DNA of 64,000 nucleotides from an uncultured Ruminiclostridium sp. (GTDB taxonomy: Bacteria; Bacillota; Clostridia; Oscillospirales; Ruminococcaceae): the NCBI GenBank assembly GCA_949878745.1, contig CATLBH010000002.1, forward strand, positions 62,001 to 126,000, given 5' to 3'. Shown in pieces: positions 15,100 to 22,900 of this stretch (the stretch's first letter is position 1; every line of letters begins with the position of its first letter). The position numbers were made by a program, and so were the translations under genes. Under the pieces are notes generated by a model. It saw only the letters and a list, made by a program, of their open reading frames with translations, made no database searches and had not been told where the DNA came from.

Positions 15100-16494
15100 T
15101 TAATCGTCTGTCAATTTATTAAGGCCATAATCCCTTAATATATCGGGAAAATCCCTGTATGCCACATTATAGTCAACATTTCCCTCGATGCCGTTTACCT
15201 TTCCTTCATGGGAATACTGCCATATATAATATCCGTAATCGGTATCGGGCTGCGGGTCGTCCAGCTTCGCCACCCAAATCGCGTATCTGTCCTTAAGCGC
15301 GCTGCTGAAATGATTGTCAAGACGCGCCTGATAGGAATAAAGCATAGGAAAATACCCGCCCCCCGCCACAGTCTCAAGAAAGGCCTCGGCGATACCCGTC
15401 ATATCCGTTCTTCTTCCGTCTTCTTCCATATCCACAACAACAGGAAACGTTATTTCGTACCCTTCAAGAAGGTTCAAAAAGAAATACGCTTCCTGTTCGG
15501 CTTCTTCAACGGTTTCGGCGTAGCTGTAAAAATACACGCCCACGTCTAAACCGAATTGCAGAGCGCCCTCTATGTTCTGTCTGAAATGAGTGTCCTCTTT
15601 GGGGCCGCTTTCGTCAATGTCACCTCTTCCCGCGCGAATTACGGCAAAATCTATTCCCGATTTTGATACGGCTTCCCAATCTATGTCGCCTTGTACCCAG
15701 GAAACGTCTATTCCTCTTAATATCACCTCGTCCTCGTTTTTTAAAATGTCAGTGGAGAAAATAGAAAGGTCGGTGTGGGCTGCGTAATCCACAATTACGC
15801 CGGAGGCGGCGCTTATTATTTTTCCATATTCGGTGACGGTGCTGCCTTCCCTCATATTCATATCTCCGAAAACAAAAATATTTCCTTTTCGCTCCACCGT
15901 TATATGTCCTGAACTTTCGAGAAGACCTTCTTCTATCGTTATATTTCCGTTGTTAATAACCTGACCGCCGTTTTCTATGTAAATGTCTCCCATACTCGTC
16001 AGCGCCGAACCGCCAGTGAGCTGTAAATTACCCGCCACGGTGACCAATCCCCCCAGATCCAACACCGCCGATGTTTTATTTTCCAAGGCGCCTTCGGGTC
16101 TGATATTCAATGCCCCAGAAACCAGAAGAGAAGAATTCTCTTCGGCGTAAGCGCTGCCGTAAACGGAAAGGGTACCCGTCGGCGTAACTCTTACGTTGCC
16201 GGAGGAAAAAAGATTGCTGCGCTGTCTTAAGTTGACGCCGCCATTTATAACCAACGACTTACCCTCGGGTATCACAAGCTCCGCGACCTCCTTCAGGGTC
16301 AGGGTTGTTTCCGACGGAACCGAAAGGTCGTTTTCCAATACGACTCTGCGGCTCAAAACATATGAGCGGTTATTGCGCAGCTCCGATATACCGTCCCATT
16401 CGCCTTCGGGAACCGCGGATACCGCCGAAAAACCGAAGCAACCCATAACGCTGATAACGGCGATTAGTGTAAGTATGCGTTCAGTAAGCTTCAT
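15100..16494 (-). CDS. Secreted GH25 lysozyme with N-terminal beta-repeat region
   Basis: A 464-residue protein from ATG 16494 with GGAGG eight bases upstream. A signal peptide (LTLIAVISVMGCFGFSAVSA) leads into about 220 residues of repeating short strands such as GALNIRPEGALEN, GNLQLTGGSALTSMG, IYIENGGQVINNGNITIEEG. This resembles a right-handed beta-helix or autotransporter-like stalk. The C-terminal 200 residues are glycoside hydrolase family 25: GIDVSWVQGDIDW with the first Asp, VYFYSYAET, and VVDMEEDG with the catalytic D-x-E. GH25 enzymes cleave MurNAc-GlcNAc bonds in peptidoglycan. The secreted location matches the neighbouring M23 peptidase, so a wall-remodelling pair is likely. Confidence 0.9.
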   Translation of the reverse strand: MKLTERILTLIAVISVMGCFGFSAVSAVPEGEWDGISELRNNRSYVLSRRVVLENDLSVPSETTLTLKEVAELVIPEGKSLVINGGVNLRQRSNLFSSGNVRVTPTGTLSVYGSAYAEENSSLLVSGALNIRPEGALENKTSAVLDLGGLVTVAGNLQLTGGSALTSMGDIYIENGGQVINNGNITIEEGLLESSGHITVERKGNIFVFGDMNMREGSTVTEYGKIISAASGVIVDYAAHTDLSIFSTDILKNEDEVILRGIDVSWVQGDIDWEAVSKSGIDFAVIRAGRGDIDESGPKEDTHFRQNIEGALQFGLDVGVYFYSYAETVEEAEQEAYFFLNLLEGYEITFPVVVDMEEDGRRTDMTGIAEAFLETVAGGGYFPMLYSYQARLDNHFSSALKDRYAIWVAKLDDPQPDTDYGYYIWQYSHEGKVNGIEGNVDYNVAYRDFPDILRDYGLNKLTDD

Positions 16495-16560
16495 TTCAGT
16501 TACCTCCACGAACTGTTTTGGTTAACGTTCCTTAAAAAACCCACATAATTTACAAAAATA

Positions 16561-17037
16561 TTAAACCGGCTTTTCCATAACATAGTCCACATTAACATAT
16601 CCACCCTTCTGCGGTATCTCGTCGGTCTTTATCACCGTGAAGCCGTTTCTCTTATAGGCGGCGACGGCTCTTTCATTTCCTTGATTTACGTTTAATCTTA
16701 TAGGCAGATTAAAGCTATTTATAAGATGTTGGAAAACACTTTTTGAAATATGCCTGCCTCTTTGCTCCACAATCAAATAAAGCTTATCCAAATAAACGTA
16801 TTCGGACAAGAGACTGTAGGCGATAAAACCCGCCCTTTCTCCATCACAAAAAATATATTCGTAAACCATACCTTTCGATTTGAACTTTAAAATATTTTCA
16901 TATTCAAAATACTTTTCTATAAGTATTTCTATATGCTCCAGCTCCACAATTCCGTCGTAGCATTCCAACCATATGGGAGCTGCAAATTCCTTTAAGCCTT
17001 TCAAATCGACGTCGTTCATTTTAATAAACTCAACCAC
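16561..17037 (-). CDS. GNAT family N-acetyltransferase
   Basis: A 158-residue protein from GTG 17037, nine bases after GAGG; the ATG just upstream is out of frame. The GNAT fold is recognisable by EYIFCDGERAGFIAYSLL (strands 2-4) and the acetyl-CoA-binding RGRHISKSVFQHL loop and helix, followed by NVNQGNERAVAAYKRNGF. The family moves an acetyl group from acetyl-CoA to an amine; the substrate is not evident. It has its own promoter and no clear operon partner. Confidence 0.85.
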   Translation of the reverse strand: MVEFIKMNDVDLKGLKEFAAPIWLECYDGIVELEHIEILIEKYFEYENILKFKSKGMVYEYIFCDGERAGFIAYSLLSEYVYLDKLYLIVEQRGRHISKSVFQHLINSFNLPIRLNVNQGNERAVAAYKRNGFTVIKTDEIPQKGGYVNVDYVMEKPV

Positions 17038-17068
17038 AGCATTTTACCTCGTTTCATATTATGCTTTT

Positions 17069-17097
17069 ATTCTATCACAAATCGCGAAATATTGCAA
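17069..17097 (-). promoter_or_regulatory. Promoter of the GNAT gene
   Basis: On the minus strand TTGCAA (17092-17097), 17 bases, TAGAAT (17069-17074), about 32 bases before GTG 17037. An inverted repeat ACGTAAA/TTTACGT at 17102-17125 lies just upstream and could be an operator. Confidence 0.7.
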
Positions 17098-17183
17098 TAC
17101 CCGACGTAAAACTGCGATAATTTACGTTAACTGACATTTCTTGCCCTAAAAATATGTAAAAGAAATACGTACGGACAAGTATA

Positions 17184-17204
17184 TAATACTAATCCCTTTT
17201 AAAA
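17184..17204. repeat. 21-bp dispersed repeat, copy A
   Basis: The 21 bases starting TAATACTAATCCC and ending TTTTAAAA recur exactly in inverted orientation at 51082-51102. Both copies are intergenic. The next bases (TTG here, CTG there) also nearly agree. Confidence 0.75.
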
Positions 17205-17220
17205 TTGGTATAAAATAACG

Positions 17221-17257
17221 CCCCCGTTTTAAATGTGAGATCACATTAAAACGAGGG
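17221..17257 (-). terminator. Terminator of the DUF2589 genes
   Basis: CCCCCGTTTTAAATGTGA pairs with TCACATTAAAACGAGGG (arms within 17221-17238 and 17241-17257). On the minus strand it is followed by a T-rich stretch. It lies 35 bases past the stop of the DUF2589 protein. Confidence 0.75.
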
Positions 17258-17291
17258 ATTATTTGAACTTTAATATATTTATCGGATAAGA

Positions 17292-17906
17292 TTATTTATC
17301 TCCGCTTCCGCCTCCCGTTTTTTCTTCTATCAAAGGCTTGTCGTTTTTCGGCTGATTGGAGGTGGGATTGGCTACGGTGTTTGTAATGGCGTCTATTATT
17401 CTTGAAAACGCTTCGGGGGTTCCCTGCTTGCGGGCGGAAATATTGAAGGAATATTTTGCTCTTGTGTCGGTGCTTCTTGTCTGCTCCCCGCTGTGAGTAA
17501 CATTGCCCGTAAATTTCGCGGTAACGGGACTCCACCAGGATTTATACTCTGTAGTTACATTGGCGTCCTCCTGATTTTTGTTTTTTTCCTCCTCCGCGGT
17601 GGTGACCTCCAGATCAAATGATATATCGGCGCTTTCCACCGCCAAATTCGGCAAGCCTGTCATAGCGAGAAACGGAGCCTGAATGTAACGCGTCTGACCC
17701 GATGCCGAAGGATCGGAGGAGGTTTCCTCGTACTTCAGCGTAACCATACGCATATTTCCGTCCTTGTCAATACCCACGTCCTGAATAAAGTGAGCAAGTG
17801 ACAGGCTCATTTCGCTTTGTGCCTTGACAGCCGCAACCAACGGCGCGGCAACCATCTTTTCGATGGGCAAAGAGTTTACAATTCCGCTTACGATTTCATG
17901 ATTCAT
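17292..17906 (-). CDS. DUF2589 domain protein
   Basis: A 204-residue soluble protein with the DUF2589 pattern: SLPIEKMVAAPLVAAVKAQS at the N-terminus, VGIDKDGNMRMVTLKYEE, then APFLAMTGLPNLAVESADIS and a long beta-rich middle (ISFDLEVTTAEEEKN). The end has TPEAFSRIIDAITN and a Gly/Ser-rich tail. There is no signal peptide or membrane helix. The function of the family is not known to me. It follows the gene at 17948-18451 by 41 bases, and the two share the C-terminal P-E-A-x-S-R-x-I-D motif, so they are probably paralogues that work together. Confidence 0.82.
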   Translation of the reverse strand: MNHEIVSGIVNSLPIEKMVAAPLVAAVKAQSEMSLSLAHFIQDVGIDKDGNMRMVTLKYEETSSDPSASGQTRYIQAPFLAMTGLPNLAVESADISFDLEVTTAEEEKNKNQEDANVTTEYKSWWSPVTAKFTGNVTHSGEQTRSTDTRAKYSFNISARKQGTPEAFSRIIDAITNTVANPTSNQPKNDKPLIEEKTGGGSGDK

Positions 17907-17947
17907 AGATTGGTTCCTTTCCTAAAGAGGCACTGCGCAGTGCCGCT

Positions 17948-18451
17948 TTAATTCTCGTTTTCTTTGATTTTAATCATATTATTGATATAATCAATAACCC
18001 TTGAAAGCGCCTCGGGAGGATCGTTCCTTTTAAAAACCATTTCGATTTCCGCCAGCGACGCTTCGTTGTTATCCTTATGTACGCCGCCAAGCGAAACCGA
18101 AAACGATCCCCGCGTAAATTCACTCTGCTCCTCCGTAGCGGACATAAGCTCGTTTTCAACCGCTTTTTCACGAATATTGTCTATGCTCATTTTCGTTTTT
18201 ATCCGCATTTCCTCAAAATCCAGACTTCCGTGATTGCTCAGGCAGATTAGAGGAACTTCTATCTGTGAATTTTCGTTGATATTTATAGTTTTTGTAACGG
18301 GCGTTCCGTCGTTGTAAAAGAACTTTTCCATGGTCCTGATATAATGCTGTTCGGCTATTTCAACGCTGGAATTTACACAGTATTGTATACCCCTTATAAT
18401 ATCCGAAAGAGTAAATTCGCTTTCTCTTTTGTTGTCATTGTTTCTTCTCAT
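17948..18451 (-). CDS. DUF2589-like partner protein
   Basis: A 167-residue soluble protein from ATG 18451, behind AAGAAAGGAAG. Visible parts: FTLSDIIRGIQYCVNSSVEI (helix), a strand-rich middle including IEVPLICLSNHGSLDFEEM, an acidic stretch, FTRGSFSVSLGGVHKDNNEA, and a final PPEALSRVIDYINNMIKI. The last motif matches PEAFSRIIDAITN of the next gene, and the middle has the same strand pattern. I take it as a diverged DUF2589-type subunit. It is divergent from the ADP-ribosyltransferase gene, with 164 bases between the starts. Confidence 0.7.
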   Translation of the reverse strand: MRRNNDNKRESEFTLSDIIRGIQYCVNSSVEIAEQHYIRTMEKFFYNDGTPVTKTININENSQIEVPLICLSNHGSLDFEEMRIKTKMSIDNIREKAVENELMSATEEQSEFTRGSFSVSLGGVHKDNNEASLAEIEMVFKRNDPPEALSRVIDYINNMIKIKENEN

Positions 18452-18615
18452 TTTAAAACTTCCTTTCTTTTTAACGGCTTTGTGATGATTGTCCGTTATT
18501 CTTTGCTAATATATATGTGGGACACCTTCGGCATATTACAAAAAATTATATCATATGCTTTAACAGAAAAATCCGCAAAGAACAAGAAATGTTAAAAACG
18601 AAAGGAGCCCTTACA

Positions 18616-19167
18616 ATGCCACGTCCAAACTACGGTATAAAGGTATACAAAAACGGTGATTATAAAGCCGTAAACCAATATCTCAGAAAAATAAGAGGAG
18701 TAAAACCCACACATCTTCCTGTCGGTATGAATCTTTCACATATCGAAACAGAAAAACTTGAGAGAATTATAAGAGATATTGACAGTAGAATGGAGCCTAA
18801 TGTATTGAGCCAATTCTCGATTCTTTACCGAGGAACAGGTCCTGATGAATTCGGCAAAAAAAACACCGACCAACTAATGTCCCTTTTAGACGGAAAAACA
18901 AGGAAATGGAAAGCATATACATCAACTTCAGATATAAAGAGATGTGCGGAAAATTACGCCTCGGGCGGGAAAAAAGGTATCCTTTTGGAAATTACTCCAT
19001 CTCCAAACGTTTCGTTTATTGACCTTAGAGGATATACGGAACTTAAGCACACCAAAACCGAACCGGAAATTCTTTTGGCACGTGATACTTCGTACAGAAT
19101 TACCGGAATCACAACCGTAGATGAACCGGGAAAACACTATGTACGTTTATCGGTCATCCTTATATAA
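18616..19167 (+). CDS. ADP-ribosyltransferase, R-S-E class (toxin-type fold)
   Basis: A 183-residue protein from ATG 18616, with AAAGGAG nine bases upstream. It carries the three motifs of the ADP-ribosyltransferase exoenzyme family in order: the NAD-binding arginine in LYRGTG (R72), S-T-S in YTSTS (103-105), and E-x-E in TEPEILLARD (E149-P-E151). The first glutamate of the E-x-E suggests an arginine-modifying enzyme. It lacks a signal peptide and any fused translocation domain, so it would act in the cell that makes it or be delivered by another system. No recognisable immunity gene adjoins it, but the divergent DUF2589 pair is in position to play that part. This pairing is inference. Confidence 0.8.
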   Translation: MPRPNYGIKVYKNGDYKAVNQYLRKIRGVKPTHLPVGMNLSHIETEKLERIIRDIDSRMEPNVLSQFSILYRGTGPDEFGKKNTDQLMSLLDGKTRKWKAYTSTSDIKRCAENYASGGKKGILLEITPSPNVSFIDLRGYTELKHTKTEPEILLARDTSYRITGITTVDEPGKHYVRLSVILI

Positions 19168-19225
19168 CAATTCCGTTCTTTTCCGTTCTTTACAAAAATT
19201 TCATAAAACTGTAACCTTTTTGTAA

Positions 19226-19254
19226 TTGACATTATATAAAATAAAGAGTATACT
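19226..19254 (+). promoter_or_regulatory. Sigma-A promoter for the tautomerase-nrdG-binding protein genes
   Basis: TTGACA (19226-19231), 17 bases, TATACT (19249-19254), with the ATG at 19283 about 28 bases further. Matches the consensus closely. Confidence 0.85.
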
Positions 19255-19282
19255 GTATGAAGAAAAAAATAGGAGGAACAAA

Positions 19283-19486
19283 ATGCCATACATATCTGTT
19301 GAGAGCGGAACGCTGACGGACAGGCAAAAAGAACTGCTTATTCAAAAGCTTACAGAAGTATCGTCCGAAATAATGAACATACCACAGGAATTTTTCTCCG
19401 TCACTATAAAAGAATTGCCCGATAAATGCTTTGGAATAGGCGGAAAAACAATTGATAAAATTAAATCGGAGTACAACGAAAAGTAA
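19283..19486 (+). CDS. 4-oxalocrotonate tautomerase-like protein
   Basis: A 67-residue protein from ATG 19283, with AGGAGG upstream. The N-terminal Met is followed by Pro (MPYISVESG), so that the mature protein exposes the catalytic Pro-1 of the tautomerase superfamily. LTDRQKELLIQKLTEVSSEI (helix) and SVTIKELPDKCFGIGGKTID complete the beta-alpha-beta unit of the 4-OT fold. Homologues catalyse keto-enol tautomerism of small acids, usually as a hexamer. No degradation pathway is near, so the physiological substrate is unknown. It is 28 bases before nrdG. Confidence 0.88.
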   Translation: MPYISVESGTLTDRQKELLIQKLTEVSSEIMNIPQEFFSVTIKELPDKCFGIGGKTIDKIKSEYNEK

Positions 19487-19514
19487 TTTGCGCAAAAGGA
19501 AGGAAAAAACTTTA

Positions 19515-20018
19515 ATGAAAATCAAACTCGCGGGTCTGGTGTCCGATTCGATAGTCGACGGACCGGGTTTTCGCTTCACGATATTCACACAGGGCTGTCC
19601 CCATCACTGCGAAGGCTGTCAAAATCCCCAGACCCATGATTTCAACGGCGGAAGATACGCGGATTGTGATAAAATAATAGAGAAGATACAAAAAAACAAG
19701 CTGATCTCGGGAGTTACTTTTTCGGGGGGAGAACCTTTTTGTCAGCCTGAAGCCTGTGCCTATACCGCAAAAAAGCTTAAAGAGCTTAACTATAATCTTA
19801 TGGCATTTACCGGTTATGAGTTTGAACAACTTATTGAAATGACGGAAAAAGACAAATTTGTAAAGGAGTTTTTAAGCTGTCTCGACATAGTTATTGACGG
19901 AAAATTCGATCTCAGCCGCCGCAGCCTCGAGCTTAAATATAAGGGAAGTTCAAACCAGCGCACTATAGATGTAAAGGAAAGTCTTAAGCAAGGGAGAGCC
20001 GTGGAAATTGAAATTTAA
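19515..20018 (+). CDS. nrdG: Anaerobic ribonucleotide reductase activating protein
   Basis: A 168-aa radical SAM protein (start ATG 19515, GGAAGG upstream). It has the C-x3-C-x2-C cluster motif as CPHHCEGC, then QNPQTHDF, and TFSGGEPFCQPEAC in the SAM-binding region. NrdG makes the glycyl radical on the class III reductase NrdD, which turns ribonucleotides into deoxyribonucleotides without oxygen. No nrdD is encoded beside it, and the remaining neighbours are unrelated. It overlaps the start of the following gene by 11 bases. Confidence 0.9.
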   Translation: MKIKLAGLVSDSIVDGPGFRFTIFTQGCPHHCEGCQNPQTHDFNGGRYADCDKIIEKIQKNKLISGVTFSGGEPFCQPEACAYTAKKLKELNYNLMAFTGYEFEQLIEMTEKDKFVKEFLSCLDIVIDGKFDLSRRSLELKYKGSSNQRTIDVKESLKQGRAVEIEI

Positions 20019-21636
20019 AAAAAACATCAAAAACGCCGTCCTTTTTATTCTGATAGGAGCGCTTCCTTTGATTTCCTCCTGTAACAAAAACGACGGCAGC
20101 GGATATATCTTTAAATACGACATTGCCGCCAATCCCGTTACACTGGATCCTCAAACCGCCACGGACAGCGCCTCGTACGAAATAATAGCCAATATGTTTG
20201 AGGGTCTTTTAAGAGTGGACAACGACGGAAATCTGCAAAGCGCCGCCGCAGAAAGCTACGCTATCAGCGAAGACGGCTTAATATACACCTTTGATCTGCG
20301 GGAAAATATATATTGGTACGACGGAGACAAATTTGAAGCTCCCTGCACCGCCGACGATTTTGTCTTTGCTTTCCAGAGACTTTTCCGACCCTCCACCAAA
20401 TCGAAAAGCGCCAGCGGCTTCTTTTGCATAAAAAATTCGGAAAAAATCAATAAGGGAGTCATTGAGGATATATCCGAATTGGGAGTAAAAGCGCTCGACG
20501 AAAAAACTTTGGAAATAACCCTGGATTCTCCCAATCCGTCTTTTCCCGTAATGCTGACCACAGTGCCAGCCATGCCCTGTAACCGTGAGTTTTATGAAAG
20601 CTCTAACGGAAAATACGGCTTATACGGAGGCAGCGTGGCGTCAAACGGCGCTTTTTACCTGTACCGCTGGAGCTATGACCGATGGAGCAGCGACAATAAC
20701 AATATTATAATGAGAGCCAATATAAAAAATAACAGCAATAATTCCATATCCCCCCGAGGACTTAACTTTTTTATAGAAGAAGAGGACAGCTATCAGAATT
20801 TTCTGAATGAACAAAGCCACGTGTATATCACATCTGGAGCGGAAGCCATACGGCTTTTGGACTTAGGCTTTGAAAACACGGAAAGCGAAACAAAAATATT
20901 GGGTGTGCTTTTTAATACAAGAACCGGCTCTTTTGCCAACGAAAGTCTCAGACAAGCTCTCGCTTACTGCATTCAAAGAGAAGCAACGGCAATAAACGCT
21001 GTCGGCTATCGAAAGGCTAAGGGAATCATACCCAACTCGATAAATATAGGCGAAGAATACTACCGAAAGCTTGCGGATAAGGACTGTTTCCTTCCCTATG
21101 ACAATTTATCCGCAAAAAACGCTTTGGAAAAGGCTTTGGAAAGCGTAAACAAAAATTCCTGGTCGGGGCTTACCCTATATGTTCCCGATGATGACGTGAT
21201 CTACGAATACATTTCCGATATTTCACAAATGTGGCAATCGGAACTGAATTTTTACTGTAACATAAAGCGCTTGTCGGACACGGATCATGATCGTGTGCTT
21301 CAAAACGGTGATTTTGACTTTATAGTCACTGATATATCCGGCAACTTCAACAGCCCTTATTCGTATTTATCCTCGTTCTCCTCCTCGGGCGGAGGAAATT
21401 ACAGCGGATTCAGCGATCCGAGTTTTAACGAATTGCTATCAAAGGCCGAAAACTCGGCTTCGGAAAAGGAAAGCGCGGAGCTTTATTATTTGGCGGAACG
21501 GAAAATAATCGATTCGGCTGTATTTATTCCGCTGTTGAATCAAAGCGAATATGCCTTTTTCGCCGAGGACTGTAAAGGAATAGTTTACAATCCTTTTACA
21601 AAAACGGTGGTATTCAAAGAAGCCAAAAAGCTTTAA
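20008..21636 (+). CDS. Peptide/nickel-type ABC substrate-binding lipoprotein (SBP_bac_5)
   Basis: A 542-residue lipoprotein from TTG 20008, inside the end of nrdG, with AGGGAG at a fitting distance. The signal peptide ends in the lipobox L-I-S-S-C. The mature part matches family 5 binding proteins: NPVTLDPQTATDSASYEI, NMFEGLL, DGLIYTFDLRENIYWYDG, TADDFVFAFQRLF, and later ALAYCIQREA. Such proteins collect oligopeptides or related ligands outside the membrane. No permease or ATPase genes follow, so it is an orphan component. Translational coupling to nrdG is likely from the overlap, but the link between the two functions is not obvious. Confidence 0.88.
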   Translation: MKFKKNIKNAVLFILIGALPLISSCNKNDGSGYIFKYDIAANPVTLDPQTATDSASYEIIANMFEGLLRVDNDGNLQSAAAESYAISEDGLIYTFDLRENIYWYDGDKFEAPCTADDFVFAFQRLFRPSTKSKSASGFFCIKNSEKINKGVIEDISELGVKALDEKTLEITLDSPNPSFPVMLTTVPAMPCNREFYESSNGKYGLYGGSVASNGAFYLYRWSYDRWSSDNNNIIMRANIKNNSNNSISPRGLNFFIEEEDSYQNFLNEQSHVYITSGAEAIRLLDLGFENTESETKILGVLFNTRTGSFANESLRQALAYCIQREATAINAVGYRKAKGIIPNSINIGEEYYRKLADKDCFLPYDNLSAKNALEKALESVNKNSWSGLTLYVPDDDVIYEYISDISQMWQSELNFYCNIKRLSDTDHDRVLQNGDFDFIVTDISGNFNSPYSYLSSFSSSGGGNYSGFSDPSFNELLSKAENSASEKESAELYYLAERKIIDSAVFIPLLNQSEYAFFAEDCKGIVYNPFTKTVVFKEAKKL

Positions 21637-21640
21637 TAAT

Positions 21641-21681
21641 AAACGGGACATAAAAGGCGATTGTCTTTTACGGTCCCGTTT
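21641..21681. terminator. Bidirectional terminator between the binding protein and DUF3021 genes
   Basis: AAACGGGAC (21641-21649) pairs with GTCCCGTTT (21673-21681); an inner AAAAG/CTTTT adds to the stem. Convergent genes end on each side. Confidence 0.85.
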
Positions 21682-21698
21682 GTTGCATTTACAAAAAA

Positions 21699-22169
21699 TT
21701 ATTCCTTATCCGCGCGTTTTATATTATGTAAGCCTTCGTTTAACTTTTTTACATTGTGCTTTCCCGCAAAAAACTGAAAAATCCATATTCCGGCGAAAAT
21801 CAACGCAAAGATTCCGAAGTAGCTTAAAAATCCCTTTACGCTGTGCTCCATCCAAAAAGTAAAATATGCCACGGGAAGCATTACGGCGGAGATTATCAGA
21901 AAATATATACCCGTTTGCTTTACAAGGCTCCAGTTCTCAAGCTCCCAGATCACGGAGCTTCCGCCGAATCCCGCCCCAAGTAATCCGGAAAGTAAAGCCT
22001 GCAGCATTACCGCGTTGATTTCATTTCCCACTGTTTCCTCGAGTTCGGGTACACAAGGAGCATAGTACCCCTCCGACCATATAAGCGATCCAACTATCGT
22101 TATAATATAGCATATGGCCAGACCTATCGGAAAACCCATAAGCGAACGCATAAAAACTTGCTTTTTCAT
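21699..22169 (-). CDS. DUF3021 membrane protein
   Basis: A 156-residue protein with four predicted transmembrane segments: about 12-32 (GFPIGLAICYIITIVGSLIW), 56-75 (ALLSGLLGAGFGGSSVIW), 86-104 (TGIYFLIISAVMLPVAYFTF) and 113-131 (LSYFGIFALIFAGIWIFQFF). It is the usual partner of a LytTR regulator, encoded here 21 bases upstream. In Firmicutes such pairs often act like a membrane sensor with its DNA-binding output. The signal is unknown. Confidence 0.85.
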   Translation of the reverse strand: MKKQVFMRSLMGFPIGLAICYIITIVGSLIWSEGYYAPCVPELEETVGNEINAVMLQALLSGLLGAGFGGSSVIWELENWSLVKQTGIYFLIISAVMLPVAYFTFWMEHSVKGFLSYFGIFALIFAGIWIFQFFAGKHNVKKLNEGLHNIKRADKE

Positions 22170-22190
22170 ATTATTTTATTCCTTTCCCAA

Positions 22191-22631
22191 TTAGAAACCC
22201 AAGATTTTTTTGATTTTCGGTACGTACCTTCTTGACACATACACGGATTCGCCGTTGGAAAGCTTTACGCAGATGGTTCCGGTAAAGCTCATATCGAAAT
22301 TATCAACCTTTTTAAGATTGATAATCTCCGAATTGGATATACGAACAAAGGAATCGCCATAAAGCAGCTCTTCGAGTTCGTAAAGCCTATGTTTGATAAC
22401 ATATATGCCCTTATCTGTAACGGCCGCCGTTTTACCTGTATCCGCGTATATCCTTATTATATCCGCTTTCTCCAATATCTCCGCTTTATCCTCCCTTATT
22501 CCGGTAATCAGCCTCGGAATATTCTCGGAAAAGATTTTAATAATATTGTTCACTCTTTCCGTCACCGAAGCCGTCATAATAATAATTTTGGGTTCAATAA
22601 ATGAAGAGTCGATTTTTATTTCAATGTTCAT
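22191..22631 (-). CDS. LytTR DNA-binding regulator (no receiver domain)
   Basis: A 146-residue protein from ATG 22631 with a perfect AAGGAGGTGA. The C-terminal 95 residues form the LytTR domain: DIIRIYADTGKTAAVTDKGI, HRLYELEELLYGDSFVRISN, the IINLKKVD strand, and VYVSRRYVPKIKKILGF at the end. There is no response-regulator domain; the N-terminal 45 residues are short and alpha/beta. Followed by the DUF3021 gene, it most likely is held in check by or reads out that membrane protein. The target genes cannot be predicted. Confidence 0.88.
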   Translation of the reverse strand: MNIEIKIDSSFIEPKIIIMTASVTERVNNIIKIFSENIPRLITGIREDKAEILEKADIIRIYADTGKTAAVTDKGIYVIKHRLYELEELLYGDSFVRISNSEIINLKKVDNFDMSFTGTICVKLSNGESVYVSRRYVPKIKKILGF

Positions 22632-22663
22632 CGTCTTTCACCTCCTTCCTCTTCAATAAGAAT

Positions 22664-22692
22664 ATTATAAAATAAATTAACCGTTAAATCAA
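22664..22692 (-). promoter_or_regulatory. Promoter of the LytTR-DUF3021 pair
   Basis: On the minus strand TTGATT (22687-22692), 17 bases, TATAAT (22664-22669), 32 bases before the LytTR start. Confidence 0.8.
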
Positions 22693-22744
22693 CAGATTCG
22701 CATTTATCGGTACAATTCGGCATATAAACGGCATAAAACGGGCA

Positions 22745-22830
22745 ATAAAAAAATCGCCGCTTAAGGTGTGAAAACCATTTTTGGGTTTTCCGCTCCGTAA
22801 GCGGCGGTTTGGCCGATTTTTTTATTTTAC
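22745..22830. terminator. Strong terminator of the arginine operon
   Basis: A long hairpin pairs CCGCTTA (22757-22763) with TAAGCGG (22798-22804) and GAAAACC (22770-22776) with GGTTTTC (22784-22790). A and T tracts lie outside on each side, so it should work in both directions. It ends the 11-kb arg operon and insulates the LytTR promoter. Confidence 0.85.
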
Positions 22831-22900
22831 TACAAGAGGTTAAAAAAATTACTCCCATAGCACCAACAGTAAGATTTAAAAAATAATATTAAACGGTTTC

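Noticed and set aside
17041-17042. ATG at 17042 as the GNAT start
   Set aside because: It is not in the reading frame of the acetyltransferase; GTG 17037 is, with a good ribosome site.
19172-19192. Tandem TTCCGTTCTT repeat after the ADP-ribosyltransferase gene
   Set aside because: Only two copies of ten bases, with no stem or neighbouring signal; probably a chance or slippage repeat.
22628-22858. Possible small gene between argF and the LytTR gene
   Set aside because: The frame overlaps the LytTR start, the -10/-35 elements and the terminator hairpin, and no homology is visible.
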